Shown: positions 11,387-33,767 of the stretch, piece after piece
How the letters are laid out: each line of letters opens with the position of its first letter
How positions within the stretch are numbered: the first letter of the stretch is position 1
Position numbers and translations under genes: made by a program
Origin: Cricetomys ansorgei
Taxonomy: Eukaryota > Chordata > Mammalia > Rodentia > Nesomyidae
Assembly: GCA_026225945.1 (NCBI GenBank)
Contig: JAMJFZ010002476.1
Span: 558,001-622,000 of the forward strand
Reading direction: 5' to 3'
DNA length: 64,000 nucleotides
The notes under the pieces: generated by a model
What the model was told of the DNA's origin: nothing
Databases searched by the model: none
What the model saw: only the letters and a program-made list of their open reading frames with translations

Positions 11387-13695
11387 GTAATTTATATTCT
11401 GAAAAGCAATTAATATCAAACACTTGAGAAGCATGGGGAAACTGAGTACCTACAAAGTGGTCCAAATGCACAGCAGTGACAAAGGATTCTCCACACATTT
11501 CTGTGTGGCACCATTGAATTTCGCCATTCAGCACTGAGTATCTTATCCACTGAATCTATGAACTCCACCAACACGTGATGCGACAGTAAGCTCTGGGGAG
11601 CTTTCTAACAGTTTATGACCCAGGATTTCCCTTCATATAAGAAAATCTTTAGTATATTTCTCTGAGTCGTGTTGAGGCTTTGACCATAAGTACCTGGCTT
11701 TGTTTGCTTGCTTTCGTGGTGACAAGACAGTAACTCACACGTGGAGGTCATTTTTACTTACACTTCCTGTCACAGACCCATCAGAAAGGGAAGCCAGGGC
11801 AGGATCTTGAGACATGCAGGAATCTTGGGGGAGGAACTTAAACTGGCTGGTTTTCTCCTCCTTAATTTTCAGCTACCCACCTCCTGTCTCACCCTGTCCC
11901 ACCCTATAGGGCTACACCCACACCCCCCCACAGTGGTCTAAGCCATTCTCTGTCAATCAGTGATCAGGAAGACGCCCCATGAACGTGCCTGCCATTCAGT
12001 CTGATGGAGGCATTTTCTCTATTAGGCTTCCCTCCAGCATGTCCTTCCTTGTGTCAAGTTGACCAAAGCTAAACAGGGCAGTGGATCCCTTGGCAGAATG
12101 ACACAGAGAAACATCTCTATGATTCATGTGTTTTATGTCCCTCAATTTTCTTAATATCACAATATACAGCAAATTATAACATCATGAATCTGCCAGTATT
12201 TAAAATCTCTAACACTTGACATGGTCAGTCTCTTTAAACTTACAGTATCTCTGTAAAAGCCCAAAACACCTCTTTTGTGAGATCCTGCCAATGGATAATC
12301 AAGTAACCTCTCCCCTTTTTAAATAAGATGAACCTGTGCCAACATCCTTGCAGTTCACATTTTAATGCAAACCCGATTTCCACAGTGTAAATCGTATTCT
12401 CTAGCCCACGTCCCACATTTGGACTTCACTCACAGTCTTCTGATCTCCCTTTTGCTTCTGCCGTACCCAGAACACACAACTTGACTGACAGTCTCAGGCC
12501 GTCTCTATTTGCAGCTCCTTCCGTCCTTCACAACCTCCCATGGTACTGGCTTCTGTAATGTGTCCGAGACTGACACCCTGTACCCCCACCAGGTGACCTC
12601 CTGGTGTGTTTTCCGGGACTCCAACCGTTCCTATTTCTGAGCACCTGGAACAGCTGGTTAACCTCTGAGCATTCGGTGACTCCCCACCCCAGAGTCCCAG
12701 GTATTCTCAACCTCCTCAGTACAACCACATGGTTGTGCTTATCTTCTCTGGCACAGCAGTCCTCCATCACCCTGCTCACCAACTTTCATTCAGAGTGTTC
12801 TCTGTTTCTCTGATAAACACCATGACCAAGGTCATCTTTGGAGGTCAATGGGGCCTTACTTGATTTTCACTTTCAAGTAATGGTCCAAGAATGCAGGGCA
12901 GCAGCTCAGCATAGGGGGAACCTGGAGGCCAGACAGCAACTGGAGCCGTGGAGGAATGCTGCGTAGTAGCTTGTTCCTCGTGGATCACTATGGTACCATT
13001 CTTGTAAGCCTCACTCCCAGCTGCCTACTGCCACGGCCAACACCATTGGCAAAACTCTCCATACTGAATCAGGCATGAGAACATGTTCCCCGTATTTGGT
13101 AACAAGCCAATCTGATAGAGCCATTGTCTCAAGTGAGGTCCCCATTCTCAGGTGACCCTACCTGGGGTCATGGTGATGACTCATGAACCAGCACAGGCTG
13201 TGTATGTAAATGCCCATATGCCACAGTTTTCCCAGCTTTATGTGATTGCCATGATTGTCTGCTAGGATCAGGACTTGTGTCTCAATGTTCACAACATTTA
13301 TGTGCATGAATTATTTTGTTTGTATGTCTGAGTTTCTTGTACACACTGCCTGTGGAGAAAAGATTCATGGATGCCCAGAGAGTTCACCAGAGCCTTCAGA
13401 TCAAGGGTATCTGAAATCTGTGAGCTGTGCATCAGTCACTAAACTCTGAGCTGTTGGAAGAGCAAGAATTGTTCTTCACCTCTGAGCCTGAGATATACCT
13501 CCTTCATGGTTCTTAAAGAAGTAATGTCAACTTGCTATTTTTTTACACATGACAGGGTCTTGACGTGGCCTAGATTGTTATGAACACTGGAGCCATTCAT
13601 TTGTTGCCTCTGGGATAGAATGGTTGTAGTGGGCCACAGGACCCAGCGCTAACCTCCCCCATGGTTCCCCTAATGCTCTTCTCATTTTTTTGCAG

Positions 13696-15435
13696 CATTC
13701 AGGAGGTTAAGAAAGACTGTGAATGTGAGCGTAACTGTGGATGTGAGGAAAATGAGCAGTCGATTCGACAGAACGTGGTTGATAAACACATGTCTCCTGG
13801 AAACAGAGGCTGTGAAGCAGACTGCATGGAAAAAGCTCTAACGGTCATTCATCCTCACGTGTGTATCTCAGAGAGCAAACTCAAGGGAATCGAGCTGTGG
13901 CCATGGCTGTTAATCTTGAGAAACACTGGAAAGACACCAGTCATTCTGAGTCACTTGAGGTCCTTCACAGTCCTAGAGAGAAACCCTGGAGGAATCAACA
14001 ATGCAATGAAGCCGGGAGCAATGTCCTCTCTGAGCAGCCTCATGAGAGAGGTCACACTGCAGATAAGCATGCTGAGAATGAATTGAAGAGACACATCGAT
14101 GGCCAGAAAGATGAACCAGTCCGTACAGAAGTGAACCCATTCATGTGTAAGCTGTGTGGAAAAGCATTCATTGATGCCTGTGACCTCAGCAACCATGAAA
14201 AAAGTCACATTCAAGAGAACAGTTACATTTGTGGACAGTGTGGGAAAGTGTTTAAATATGCGAAATGGTTTCAGAAACATGAATTAAGTCATCGAAGAAA
14301 GAAGACTTCTGCATGTAAGTACTGTGGAAAGGCCTTTATGACATCAAATTATCTTACCATCCATGAACGGATTCACACTGGAGAGAGGCCTTATGCATGT
14401 AGGTACTGTGGAAAGACCTTTAGAATATCTCGTATTCGGACCATTCATGAACGCATCCACACTGGAGAGAAGCCTTATGTATGTAAGCATTGTGGGAAGG
14501 CCTTTACTCAGCCCAGTGGACTTATCTCTCATGAAAGGATTCACACTGTAGAGAAGCCTTATGCATGTAAGCATTGTGCAAAGGCCTTTAAATATTCATT
14601 TTACCTTAAACATCATGAAAGGATTCACACTGGAGAGAAGCCTTATGCCTGTAAGCACTGTGGGAAGGCCTTTACCCGTGCCAGTGGACTTACTGCTCAT
14701 GAAAAGATTCACACTGAAGAGAGGCCTTATGCATGTAAGCACTGTGGAAAGGCCTTTAGAAGATCCAGTAATCGTACCATTCATGAACGGATCCACACTG
14801 GAGAGAAGCCTTATGCCTGTAAGCACTGTGGAAAGGCCTTTACCCTTGCCTTTGGACTTACTGCTCATGAAAGGATTCACACTGAAGAGAGGCCTTATGC
14901 ATGTAAGCATTGTGGAAAAGCCTTTAGAATATCTGGTCATCGTACCATTCATGAGCGGATCCACACTGGAGAGAAGCCTTATGCTTGTAAGCACTGTGGG
15001 AAGGCCTTTATCCGTGCCAGTGATCTTATCCGTCACGAACGGATTCACACTGGAGAGAAGCCTTATACCTGTAGGCACTGTGGAAAGGCCTTTACCCATA
15101 CCGGTGGACTTACTGCTCATGAAAGGATTCACACTGAAGAGAGGCCTTATGCCTGTAAGCACTGTGGGAAGGCCTTTGCCCGTACCAGTGATCTTATCCC
15201 TCACGAACGGATCCACACTGGAGAGAGACCTTATGCATGTAAGCATTGTGGGAAGGCATTTAGAAAATCCAGTTATTGTACCAGTCATGAACAGATCCAC
15301 ACTGGAGAGAAGCCTTATTCATGTAAGCATTGTGGGAAGGCCTTTAGAAATTCCTTTTATTGTACCAATCACGAAAAGCGTCACAAATTACATTTTCTCT
15401 TGGAAAAGAAGGACAAGTCTGAACCCTGCCAGTGA
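13696..15435 (+). CDS. Terminal zinc finger exon, gene A (15 fingers)
   Basis: The acceptor is TTTTTTGCAG at 13,695. The KRAB-linked frame is lost at 13,815 by a 1-bp deletion. In the finger frame, ATG 13,903 would give about 510 residues. Fifteen C2H2 fingers (CX2CX12HX3H) run from 14,146 to 15,384. Fingers 1-2 have family-specific linkers (IQENS, RRKKT); most later linkers are TGEKP or TGERP. Linkers after fingers 7, 9 and 12 are TEERP, and after finger 5 TVEKP. Fingers 7-8 and 9-10 form a repeated two-finger block. The helix Leu is Arg in fingers 4, 8 and 10 and Cys in 14 and 15. The tail ends [11 protein letters not shown]. The open array argues that the frameshift is recent. Confidence 0.9.
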
Positions 15436-15504
15436 AGGCACCTTCCGATTTCTGACACTGCCTGTGAAGCTTAGTTCTGTATTGCTTACATAAGTCTGAA
15501 TTCT

Positions 15505-15592
15505 CTCCCATTCTCCTCTCCCTCTCTCTAGCTCTCCCTCCCTGTCTCCCTCCCTCCCTCCTTCTCTCTGGGTCTGTCACTCTCTCTGTATG
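15505..15592. repeat. CT-rich low-complexity tract
   Basis: A CTCTCC/CCCTCC/TCTCTG polypyrimidine run just 3' of the finger exon. It has changed length in the counterparts at about 33,840-33,935 and, as a purine tract, 57,330-57,400. Confidence 0.85.
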
Positions 15593-17299
15593 TGTTTCCC
15601 AGGGGTGAGAAGAGGGTATAGGATGCTAGGGATCTGGAGAGAGAGAAGCTGTCGTAATATGACAGGTCACGAACTCCATATACTTTTATCATTCCCTCCC
15701 CTTACACTCATGGAAATTCTGTATTTTTTACAACTAAGTATCTCTCAATAGAAGTTTGTAGGTGTTTTTCCCAATATTTACTGAACAGCTTATTTTTTGA
15801 CAGTTTTTGTGTATTGCTACGTTTTAGTCTTTAACTTTCCAGTGACTGGTTTTCAGTCCTTTCCCTCCTCGGTGCCTGCTGCTCCGTTTGTTTTCCTTCT
15901 TTTCTATTGTCTTTTGTTTGTGGCCTGTGCGGTTTCCAGTTTTCATCTGAAGTGAGGTGAAAATCATGAACTGCGTCAGGGCGAACACCTGTGGATACGT
16001 CACTGCAGGAAATGACTGCGCTGTCCTCAGAAGCAGTGGATTGTAAGGAGTCTCTGCCAGATAGAGACCTGGGAGCTGCATTATTCAGTAACGGAGAGGG
16101 ACTCCGTTCAGATAGCTGTATGTTTACCAAGGGTTCAAACTATTTTCTGCGTGTACTTTACATATTGTGCGTTGCTCATCCGTCATCTGACGCACACACC
16201 CATTCTTTAGGTCTTCTATCTTACACACCTCTATGCGTGTACGTTTCTACCCATTGTCACCCCTCTGCCTATGGATATATGTAATGTGTTCGAATATCGC
16301 TCTTCCTCCCTCTAATAGCCCTGTCTTTCTGGTCTTTCCTAACACAAACTGGAAATGAGGCAACCTTAAACTGTTGTATCCAGGATCTGCACACAGGGAC
16401 GACATACGACATTTGTCTTTCTGGGTCAGGTCACTCACTCAGGCTATTTCCCAAATTCCCTATACATTTCATTGTTTTGAACCCTTTAATGAATCTGAGT
16501 GTGAATATGTCCTGCATCTTCAGTATCTTTGCTGTTTTCTCTCAACCCCTTGGCTCCGCACACAATGAGAGTCACATCATCACTGCACTTTTATGCTTCA
16601 CTAAGAGAAGTGTTGGTGCCTGGATGATGCCTCTGTTATTATTCCATCAGGATGCAGGAGAAACAGCACAACGTGTTTGAAGTCATTTGGGCCAAATACA
16701 AAGACCTGGGAGGGGTGGGGACAGGACATGTCCATAAGAATTCGTCCAGATAAATGGACTGAATGTTGCACTGAGTTCCTGAGACTAGTGTACAGTCATC
16801 TAAATTTCTAGGATCTTTTGCTTTTTGGGTGTGCTCTTCTAAGAACTTCAAAATATCCCTGGACAAGGGAGAGGAACTTATTAGCCCTGTGACATCCCTG
16901 AGTCTTCAAGCGTTGGTTCTGGATATGTGTGTTGGTTCACAAAATATTCTTCTCACAAGAGTGTCCACGTTTCAACATCACATCCAATGTAGACTCTGAG
17001 GTAATACATACATGAACAGTATTGAGTGTGTGCTCTGGACAGAAAGGTGATTGTAAGCACAATGGGGTTTCCCTCCACCCAATGTCCTGATGGTTGTTAG
17101 ATTGCTTAACTACCACACCTCAGATGCAGGAGCTGTGTGTTGATAGATTGATATGATTCTCGCCATGACATCTTGTCCAAAGTGTGGATGTGTGTGTCTA
17201 TTCTGGAAACATGTTCCCTCCTGACTGTCATTGCTGACTGGGGTAATCTGAAACATTTGTGTTTGTCAACCCGACTATCTCTGGAATGCGCTATAATCC

Positions 17300-17760
17300 G
17301 GAACGGGAGGGCGCACTTGTGCAGGTTTATTTTTGTGTTGTTTGAAATTGTTTTATACAGTGTTGGTGAGGGCTGTCTTAGCCTTGGCGTTCTACATCGT
17401 CTGCAGGTGTTGGGTGTCTGTGGGTGAGGGTGTTTATTGCTGATTTTCTGCACGTGGTAACAATAGAACACCTAAGGAGTTCTCAATCAGTAAAACACCT
17501 GAGCGCAGGTGCTCCTGGGGCTCCACTGTCAGCACGGCACTTGCCGTGATGGTAGTTCCCTCTGCAGAGATCTGGCAGGGGCTCACACCTATGAGAATGC
17601 CTGCTTGTCTTCCTTGGTTAGCTGCCCCAGCAGCAGCTAACTACTATATGTGGCTCTCCAACATGGGGCACCAACATGGGTGGGGCAGGACATCTTCCCA
17701 GCTAATGCAAAGTGGGGAAGGGAAGAAGAGAAACTCCAGACCCCACTGTAGAGTCTGGTA
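17300..17760 (-). repeat. Probable old LTR-type repeat in the 3' flank
   Basis: Read on the minus strand, the stretch has several AATAAA-like signals and conserved blocks that recur at 35,640-36,640 (B, interrupted by a solo LTR), 55,150-55,600 (C) and, in a diverged form, at about 53,500-53,850 inside the C insertion. Recurrence at a non-syntenic place indicates a dispersed repeat. Class not determined. Confidence 0.4.
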
Positions 17761-19234
17761 AAGTACGCTCAGGGATGCTTCCAGAGGATAGAGATTTAGG
17801 TGTTTATTGAAAGCTCCTGAAGGAAGAGCAGGGAGAGAGAGGAAATAAGCCTCTATGAGAAGAAAAAGCTGTGAAATAAATAAATAAATGAAAAAGCTCC
17901 AAAGTGAGAGCCACAGAATTGAGGCCCTTAGAGATAAAGAACTCAGCTTGGAGCAGGAAAAATCAAGGTTCTTACTGCTTTTCCTGATCATGGAGCTGAT
18001 GCTCTCTCGCCCCTGGTGGTAGCATTCTATTTCACAAACTGAGTTTATTGATGGCTTTTGTGTGTGGTGTGTGTGAAGCCCAATGGGCCTTATCTTTGAG
18101 GTCTGTGAAGAAGGGTGTATGTTTACCCTTTGTGGTGTAAAAAGGTTAAAATGACAATGTGTTGAGATGGATTTTAAAAATAATTAGAAATACATTGAAA
18201 TTTTTTAAAAAAACTTTTAAAAATATTTCTTCTAGGTAACAGAATGGCTCACAAATGCCACCATGATTACACATTTCTTAAATTCTCTTGGTGGCCAGAA
18301 GAGTTAAACGCAAAATACAATCAATAAAAATCAAATTATTTAAAAGTTTTCATCTAAAATTATTTTTGATATGTCCTGAAGATCTGTTTTCATCAGACTT
18401 CCCTCACAAAAACAAGTAAAAATTAAAGCCTTCTGACATGTTCTTCCTCCAAGAAATTACTACTCTTTGATATTGTTCGTGTCTTTGTTTTTTTTACAGT
18501 ATCAACTAAATTTAAATTCGCATGCTTAGGTGGAAAAACTCAGCAGTTTTCTCTTTGAAAATCTTCTATGATTATTTTTCAACACTTCCATATCGTCTCT
18601 AACTTACCAGGACTGTTTTCCTGAAGTCGAAAGAAAAATTGTCTTAAATATTAAAGATCACAAATCCTACATGAATAAAGTCTTAAGATTAAAGTTTTTA
18701 AAACTTAATGATCACTGTTAATACAGAAGTTTTTTTTCTAAATATTTATAATTGCCCTTGCTCTGATAAATGAGCAAACACTGGCAAGGGAGGTAATTAC
18801 AGGGGGCTCTTGACCGCTTATTCCCTATTACAGTCACTGTTTTTTTACAATATAAAGACATTATTTTGTTCTGAGCTTCTAATGCATAATCAATAATGAA
18901 TGGACGGCAGACCCACATCTAAACTGCAGCTGCCTGTGTATGAGTCCTTCTCTGATATCGGGTGTGTTAAAATCTGTGCTGAAACTCATCACAGGCATGT
19001 GTAATGCCTCTTCCTATCTAGTTCTGCACAGAACACAGCCACAGGTGTGGCAAGGGGCTCCAGGAGCTCTAGGAAATAAACTTTGTGTCACATGTGGAAC
19101 CTGACTTTGTCAAACACCTCTAGGCATATCCTTCCTGGGATTCAGATTTCAAATAAATACTAATAGTGGTGCTCCTTATGATGACATTTTAACATATTCA
19201 TACATTAATCACTGTACTAAATTCTCTTATTGAG

Positions 19235-19390
19235 GCAGGTGGTGGTGGTGCATGGCCTTAATTCCAGAACTTGATAGGCAGAGGCAGGCAGACCTCTGAG
19301 TTCAAGGCCAGCCTAGTCTACAGAGCAAATTCCAGGACAGCCAGGGCTACTGAGAAAACTGTCTGGAAAAACATACAAAAACAAACAAGG
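19235..19390 (+). repeat. B1 SINE (unit B)
   Basis: Orthologous position to the B1 at 385 in unit A, with the same GTGGTGGTGCATG and AGGCAGGCAGA signatures. An antisense B1 follows at 19,452-19,580. Confidence 0.85.
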
Positions 19391-22243
19391 AGAAAATCAC
19401 TGTTCACAATTTAAAGCTATTATAAAACAACACCAACTTTAATTTCCTTTTTTTTGGTTTTGAGACAGGGTTTCTCTGTTGTATATCTGGCTATCCTGGA
19501 AGTCACTCTATAGACCAAGCTAGACTCAAACTCACAGAGATTCACCTGCCTCTTGTGCTGTCAAAAAGGCATGCACCATCACCTACCCCTTAATTGACAG
19601 ATTTTAGTAATAAAAGGAAGGTATATACATCCACTTAAATCCCAACATATTATGCTATATTTCGTTATTGTAGCTCTAAATTTAAAATGTTCACTTTAAC
19701 AGATAATGCTTTTCCTAGTTCCCAAAAGCATTCTTCTTTCGTAGAGGAGACACAACCTAAAATATATGGTAAATTAAAAGACCTCCAATCTAATCCATGG
19801 GCAGGACTTGATGTTAATACCAGGGCAAGGATATTCTTGTGTCTTTCCAGAAAATGAACAAAGTCCCAGATTGTTCCCATTTGACCAGGAGAGGATCCCA
19901 GAAAGTACCAGAAAAACTGAAACATCTACAGATAGAAACAAACCCATCAAGGGAAGAACCCCAAGAGGAAGAATCAACAGATGACTTGGGGAGACATCTT
20001 GACTCTAAATAAGATCTTGGAGGCCAGCAAGGATACAATGCTTCTCACCCCAAAATGATGCTGTTGTTTACTGGCTGTAATGCATGTTAATTCTCAAGTC
20101 ATCAATGCAGAATTCAAATACCTTTGATAAAATTTTTAAACACACATGCTTGGGTTAGGAGAGGCCATGCCCCAACTCCAGAAGCAGCTTTTTAATAACA
20201 GTATTTTTACATTTAACCTCAAACAAAAGATACTTGAATCCCTGCAAATCTGAACCCAGTGATCTGAGGGACAGACCAGGGCAAGCAGAACACAAGAAAA
20301 TAAAAAACTTCGGGTGCAGGTACGCTGCAGCAGGCCAGTGAGCTGCAGGAAGTGCGACATGGGGTCTATGGTGCCTGCTGGGGCTGCCCATCCAGAGCAC
20401 CATGTGGTGCAAGCCTAGCAGTGTGGGGAGTGGTTACAGCCAGAGCTCCATGGTCAGATACAGGAGCCAGCTGGGAGACAGAGCAAGTAGGAAAAACCCA
20501 TCATTCAGAAGTAGAGTGAGGGAGTAAGGAGGAGGGAGTAAGTAAGTAAGGAGTAAGGAAGTGCCTAGTTGTCCCTGCAGGACTTAAACAGCAGGCTGTC
20601 ATGAGCCACTGAGAGATGGATCAAGAAGATGGAGCTAGCTCTAGAGGGAGCCAGCCAAGAGGCAGCCAGCACCAGCCTGCCTCTCAGGAATCCTGGAAAT
20701 GTAGCATGCTACTTAGGGCATTTGGAGAGCTTGCAGTTTGGGCTTCCAAGTTCTATCAAGTCCACTTTGAACTTGCTCTCCTTCTGGGACCTCTCCCTTA
20801 CTGGCAATCTGTAATTAGTGACAGTCTGATATTCTGGTCTCCTCATTACCTTTCAAGTGCACCTAAGACTTGCTCCTTTGGGGGACTATCCCAGATCTTG
20901 GCACTGAGTTTTGGATCTCCCAGAGCCCCAGTCATTTTCTTTGTCCCCTTTTAAGTTGTAAAATCATGTGCAGGTTTTATAGAGTGATTCAAAGGAATAA
21001 TAAGGACTTAATGAAACATCCCCAAAACACGATGTGGTGGCCATGTATTTAGGGTGGATCTGGGAGGGTGATCAGGGTGGGTCAGGGTGATCTCAAAGTC
21101 AAGGCCATGGTTGGGGTAGATCTACTTACAGAAAACAAACTCGAAAACACAGCTATGTGTGTTAAAGTATTACTTATTGATATTATTATTATCGACACAT
21201 ATCAATATAGAGCCATGACACTTCTGAGATGGAAAACCTGGACAGCCAAGGCACTGGGTGTGGCCTCACTTGGTTGACTTAGAAGCTCAGCTTCTTATCC
21301 TCTGATCTGCTTCAAGAACTCTCCCTAGCATGTGACCTCTAGGGATTTTATTGAAAGGAGTCACTGCCAACCAATACAGAGGCCGCAAAGCATTGGAATA
21401 GAATCTTCACAGTGCACCAACCCCCAACTTCAGCTGGCTGACATGATGCCATTTTACCAACCAGGAAAGTCCCTGCACAAGGTCTTCCTTATCAGGTGCT
21501 TAGGTTGAGGGAGAGCCCTGTAAAGTCCCTCCTTTAGCATCTACACAATCCGAAGCTTTTAACATGAAAATCTTGGCTGGCAGACACCATTAGAACGACC
21601 ATTGTTCTCATCTAAGGCCATGGAATAAATAATTGCTGGTGCTCCAAACTAACATGCTTTCTGCATTCCAGAGTCCTCTCCTAAGAAGCTGTTTCCAATA
21701 GCTAAGAAAGGTGACCTTCTGACTGTAGTTCAGGCAGCTGAATAAACAGCTTAATATTTGAGCATAAGTTCAAATATACCCCAACACTATGTATTTCTCA
21801 CAATACAGCATAACGGCTCCTGCCTGCAAACGGAGTCAGCCGGTTCCTTGTGTGTTCATTTGGACACAGGCAGCACAGTAGTTGGTGGTTTGTTTAACCT
21901 TTTCACCCAGGCGGCTTAGGAGTATCTGTCCCTGACTCACTCTTTGAAGTTGGTTGATCTGTGTGCTCTGATGAAGAGAAGGGAAGCCCTAGGCCCTCTG
22001 GTCGGATAGGGTGTCCATCTGAAGCCCCCACTCCTCCTCTCTTAGTGGATTCCTGCTGTCTGGCCCAATTTCCTTCCTCTTTTGTGTTTGTGGGACATTC
22101 TAGCAGGCATGGCTCAGGCAGCAGAGTGAGCACTGAGGTGGTACCTAACATCTATCTGTAGTGACCCCCAGGCTCTGTGGCTACCCGTCTTGCCGTGGCA
22201 AAGAGCAAGGGGAGTTTTATTTTAACCAGCATGCAGGGGTCAC

Positions 22244-22784
22244 TGGAGAGCCCCCTGATCTTGAGCTGAAGTTCTGCTGTGTGTCTTCAAGTTAATTCAC
22301 ATTTGGGACAGCTGCTAAGCAAGGCTCAGTTGTAAAAAGACTAGCCCAGAGGCAGTTCGTTTTGAGGAAGTCAAAGATTACTTAGAGACCTTAATCTCAT
22401 AAAATAGGAGGTTGGCTTTATGGCTAGCTAAAGAACAATAAAGAACAATAATGTTTTGTATACATTTTGATTTACCTTACTGATTGTATCCTAGTGATTA
22501 CACATATGCCTTTTTCCCTTGTGATCTGTAACCTTGTGATGGAACCTATGCCTTCTACCTCGTGATTTTAACCCCGTGCTGGCAAGAACACCGGGTTTTG
22601 CCCCTTGTGATCGTTGCCCTGGCAACCTCACGTATGTCTCTGGTGGGAGAGGGTATAAGAATTGGACAATAAACTACTTGGGCAGTTCGGCCCCTGTGAA
22701 CTCAAGATACAGTGTGTGTGTGTTCCCATTTATTCAGACTACTGCCGATCTAGAACTGTCTGATCTGGTAAGCTGGCCTTATCA
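22244..22784 (+). repeat. Solo LTR, class II-like, 5' end trimmed (unit B)
   Basis: The same LTR as at 45,915-46,454 in C, here in plus orientation relative to the units. It contains GGGTATAAG (TATA) followed by ACAATAAACT (polyadenylation) and ends CTTATCA at 22,784, with the 3' target duplicate TTCTCC at 22,785-22,790. Its first bases and the left duplicate were removed by a deletion that fuses it to the remnant of the older LTR at about 22,243. Unit A lacks it. Confidence 0.82.
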
Positions 22785-23270
22785 TTCTCCTCACGGTCTG
22801 ACCCTGAAAAATATCTCCACCTCTCCTCAGATGTTCCCTAAAGCTTATAGTGGATATTGTGGCTGACCCATTTCAATCAAAACCCTCCTTCTTCATGACA
22901 CTTTGGCCAGTTACAGATCTCTTAGTCATCTATTTTCCCCTGCTGTAGGAAGCTCCTCTGATGAAGGCTGTGTGTAGCACCAATCTATGGACATGGCATG
23001 TAAATTTCCACAGCAGTGTGACATACACATTCCCCAGGTCTTATGTTCTGCTCTATGGGCAATGACCTTCCAGCCACAGGCTCTGGACCAGGTTTACAGG
23101 ATGTGGACGAAGGACTGAAGAGAGGCCTGTCCAGTCAAGATAATTTACATGTCTTCTAGAACACCTGTGCTCACTTCCAACTGCTCACAATTGGTGACCC
23201 ACACTGTAATGTAACGCCTTTTTCAGGGCAATCATGACTCTTTTTCTGGCCCGTGCAGATACTCACAAGG

Positions 23271-23310
<40 letters not shown>

Positions 23311-23411
23311 TAAAAAACACAAACACAAAAGTCCACACTTAGATATTCATCAAACACCGATGTGGAATTTTTATATAATGTATTTTTTTCCTCTTTCTTT
23401 CTCTTGGATTT

Positions 23412-23515
23412 TTGAGACAGGGTCTCTCTGTTGAAACTCTGGCTGTCTTGGAACTCACTCTGTAGACCAGGCTGACCTCATGCTCACAGTGCTGGGATTA
23501 AAGACCTGTCTGTCA
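23412..23515 (-). repeat. B1 SINE, antisense (unit B)
   Basis: Counterpart of A 5,317-5,425 with a clear GAGACAGGGTCTCTCTG start. It is preceded by a CA run at 23,275-23,308. A second diverged B1-like element follows at 23,795-23,930. Confidence 0.88.
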
Positions 23516-24077
23516 CACAGCCCTGTGGCAGCAGACTCCATCTTTGGCATGCACGGAGCACACCTTAGGCATATGGGAAAGACAAGTGGGAAATTCTGGC
23601 TGTGAGAGGAAGTGAGTAAAGGAACCCCAAATCCCAATCTTAAATCTTAAAATGCAATGAGACCCATAACGGAATACGCTTATTTCAAATGAGAAGGGTA
23701 ATATGGAAAGGCGTTTGCTTTTATTCTAAACTCACTTTGTTGTCGCTGTTGCTAGTTTTAATTTTGGATGTTTGCTTGCTTGCTTGTTCTAGTTTTTTGG
23801 GACAGCGTTTCTTTGGGAAGTGTTAGCTGTCCTGGAACTACTTCCCTGGGTCAGGGGTGTCTCCACTTGCTTCTGCCTCAGGATGGCAAGGATTTAATCT
23901 CCTTGCTACCATGCCCAGCACTCTGTTTGGTTTTGATCAATGATGTATGTAGCCCTGAATGGTTTTTAATTCACAGAAGTCTGTCTTCTTCAAGAGTTCT
24001 GGCCACACATGGTTCAGCCTGAATTTTCCTAAAATGTCTTGATCCTTTCGCTGAGGGGGTGGAGTGAGTACAGTTCG

Positions 24078-24261
24078 CCAATCAGGAACGATATTACTGG
24101 CAGGCATGAACTGACCAATGAGGAGCACTGATAGTCACAGCATGTGCCTGCTGCCTGTTGAAATCTTTGGGTCGCAGAAGGTATCCTCCTGGAGCTGAGG
24201 TTTGCACGACTGTGTGTTCTGCCGACTGCAGCGTCTTAGGGAGGACACCCAGACTCCTCAG

Positions 24262-24273
<12 letters not shown>
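24078..24273 (+). promoter_or_regulatory. KZFP gene B promoter and first exon
   Basis: CCAAT boxes at 24,078-24,082 and 24,115-24,119. The exon ends at 24,273 in ATG|GTGAGT. Coding part 24,262-24,273 (MPEM); both ATGs are intact. Phase 0 fits the KRAB exon at 30,199. Confidence 0.76.

Positions 24274-33767
<9,494 letters not shown>

Noticed and set aside
14300..15384. Regular 84-bp repeats that mimic a CRISPR array
   Set aside because: The period is one zinc finger plus linker in an open reading frame; the constant part encodes the linker and zinc ligands, and the DNA is from a vertebrate.
17600..17700. TGGCTCTCCAACATGGGGC as a retroviral primer-binding site
   Set aside because: It does not match a tRNA 3' end that I can name and lacks an adjoining gag; treated only as part of an old LTR-type repeat.
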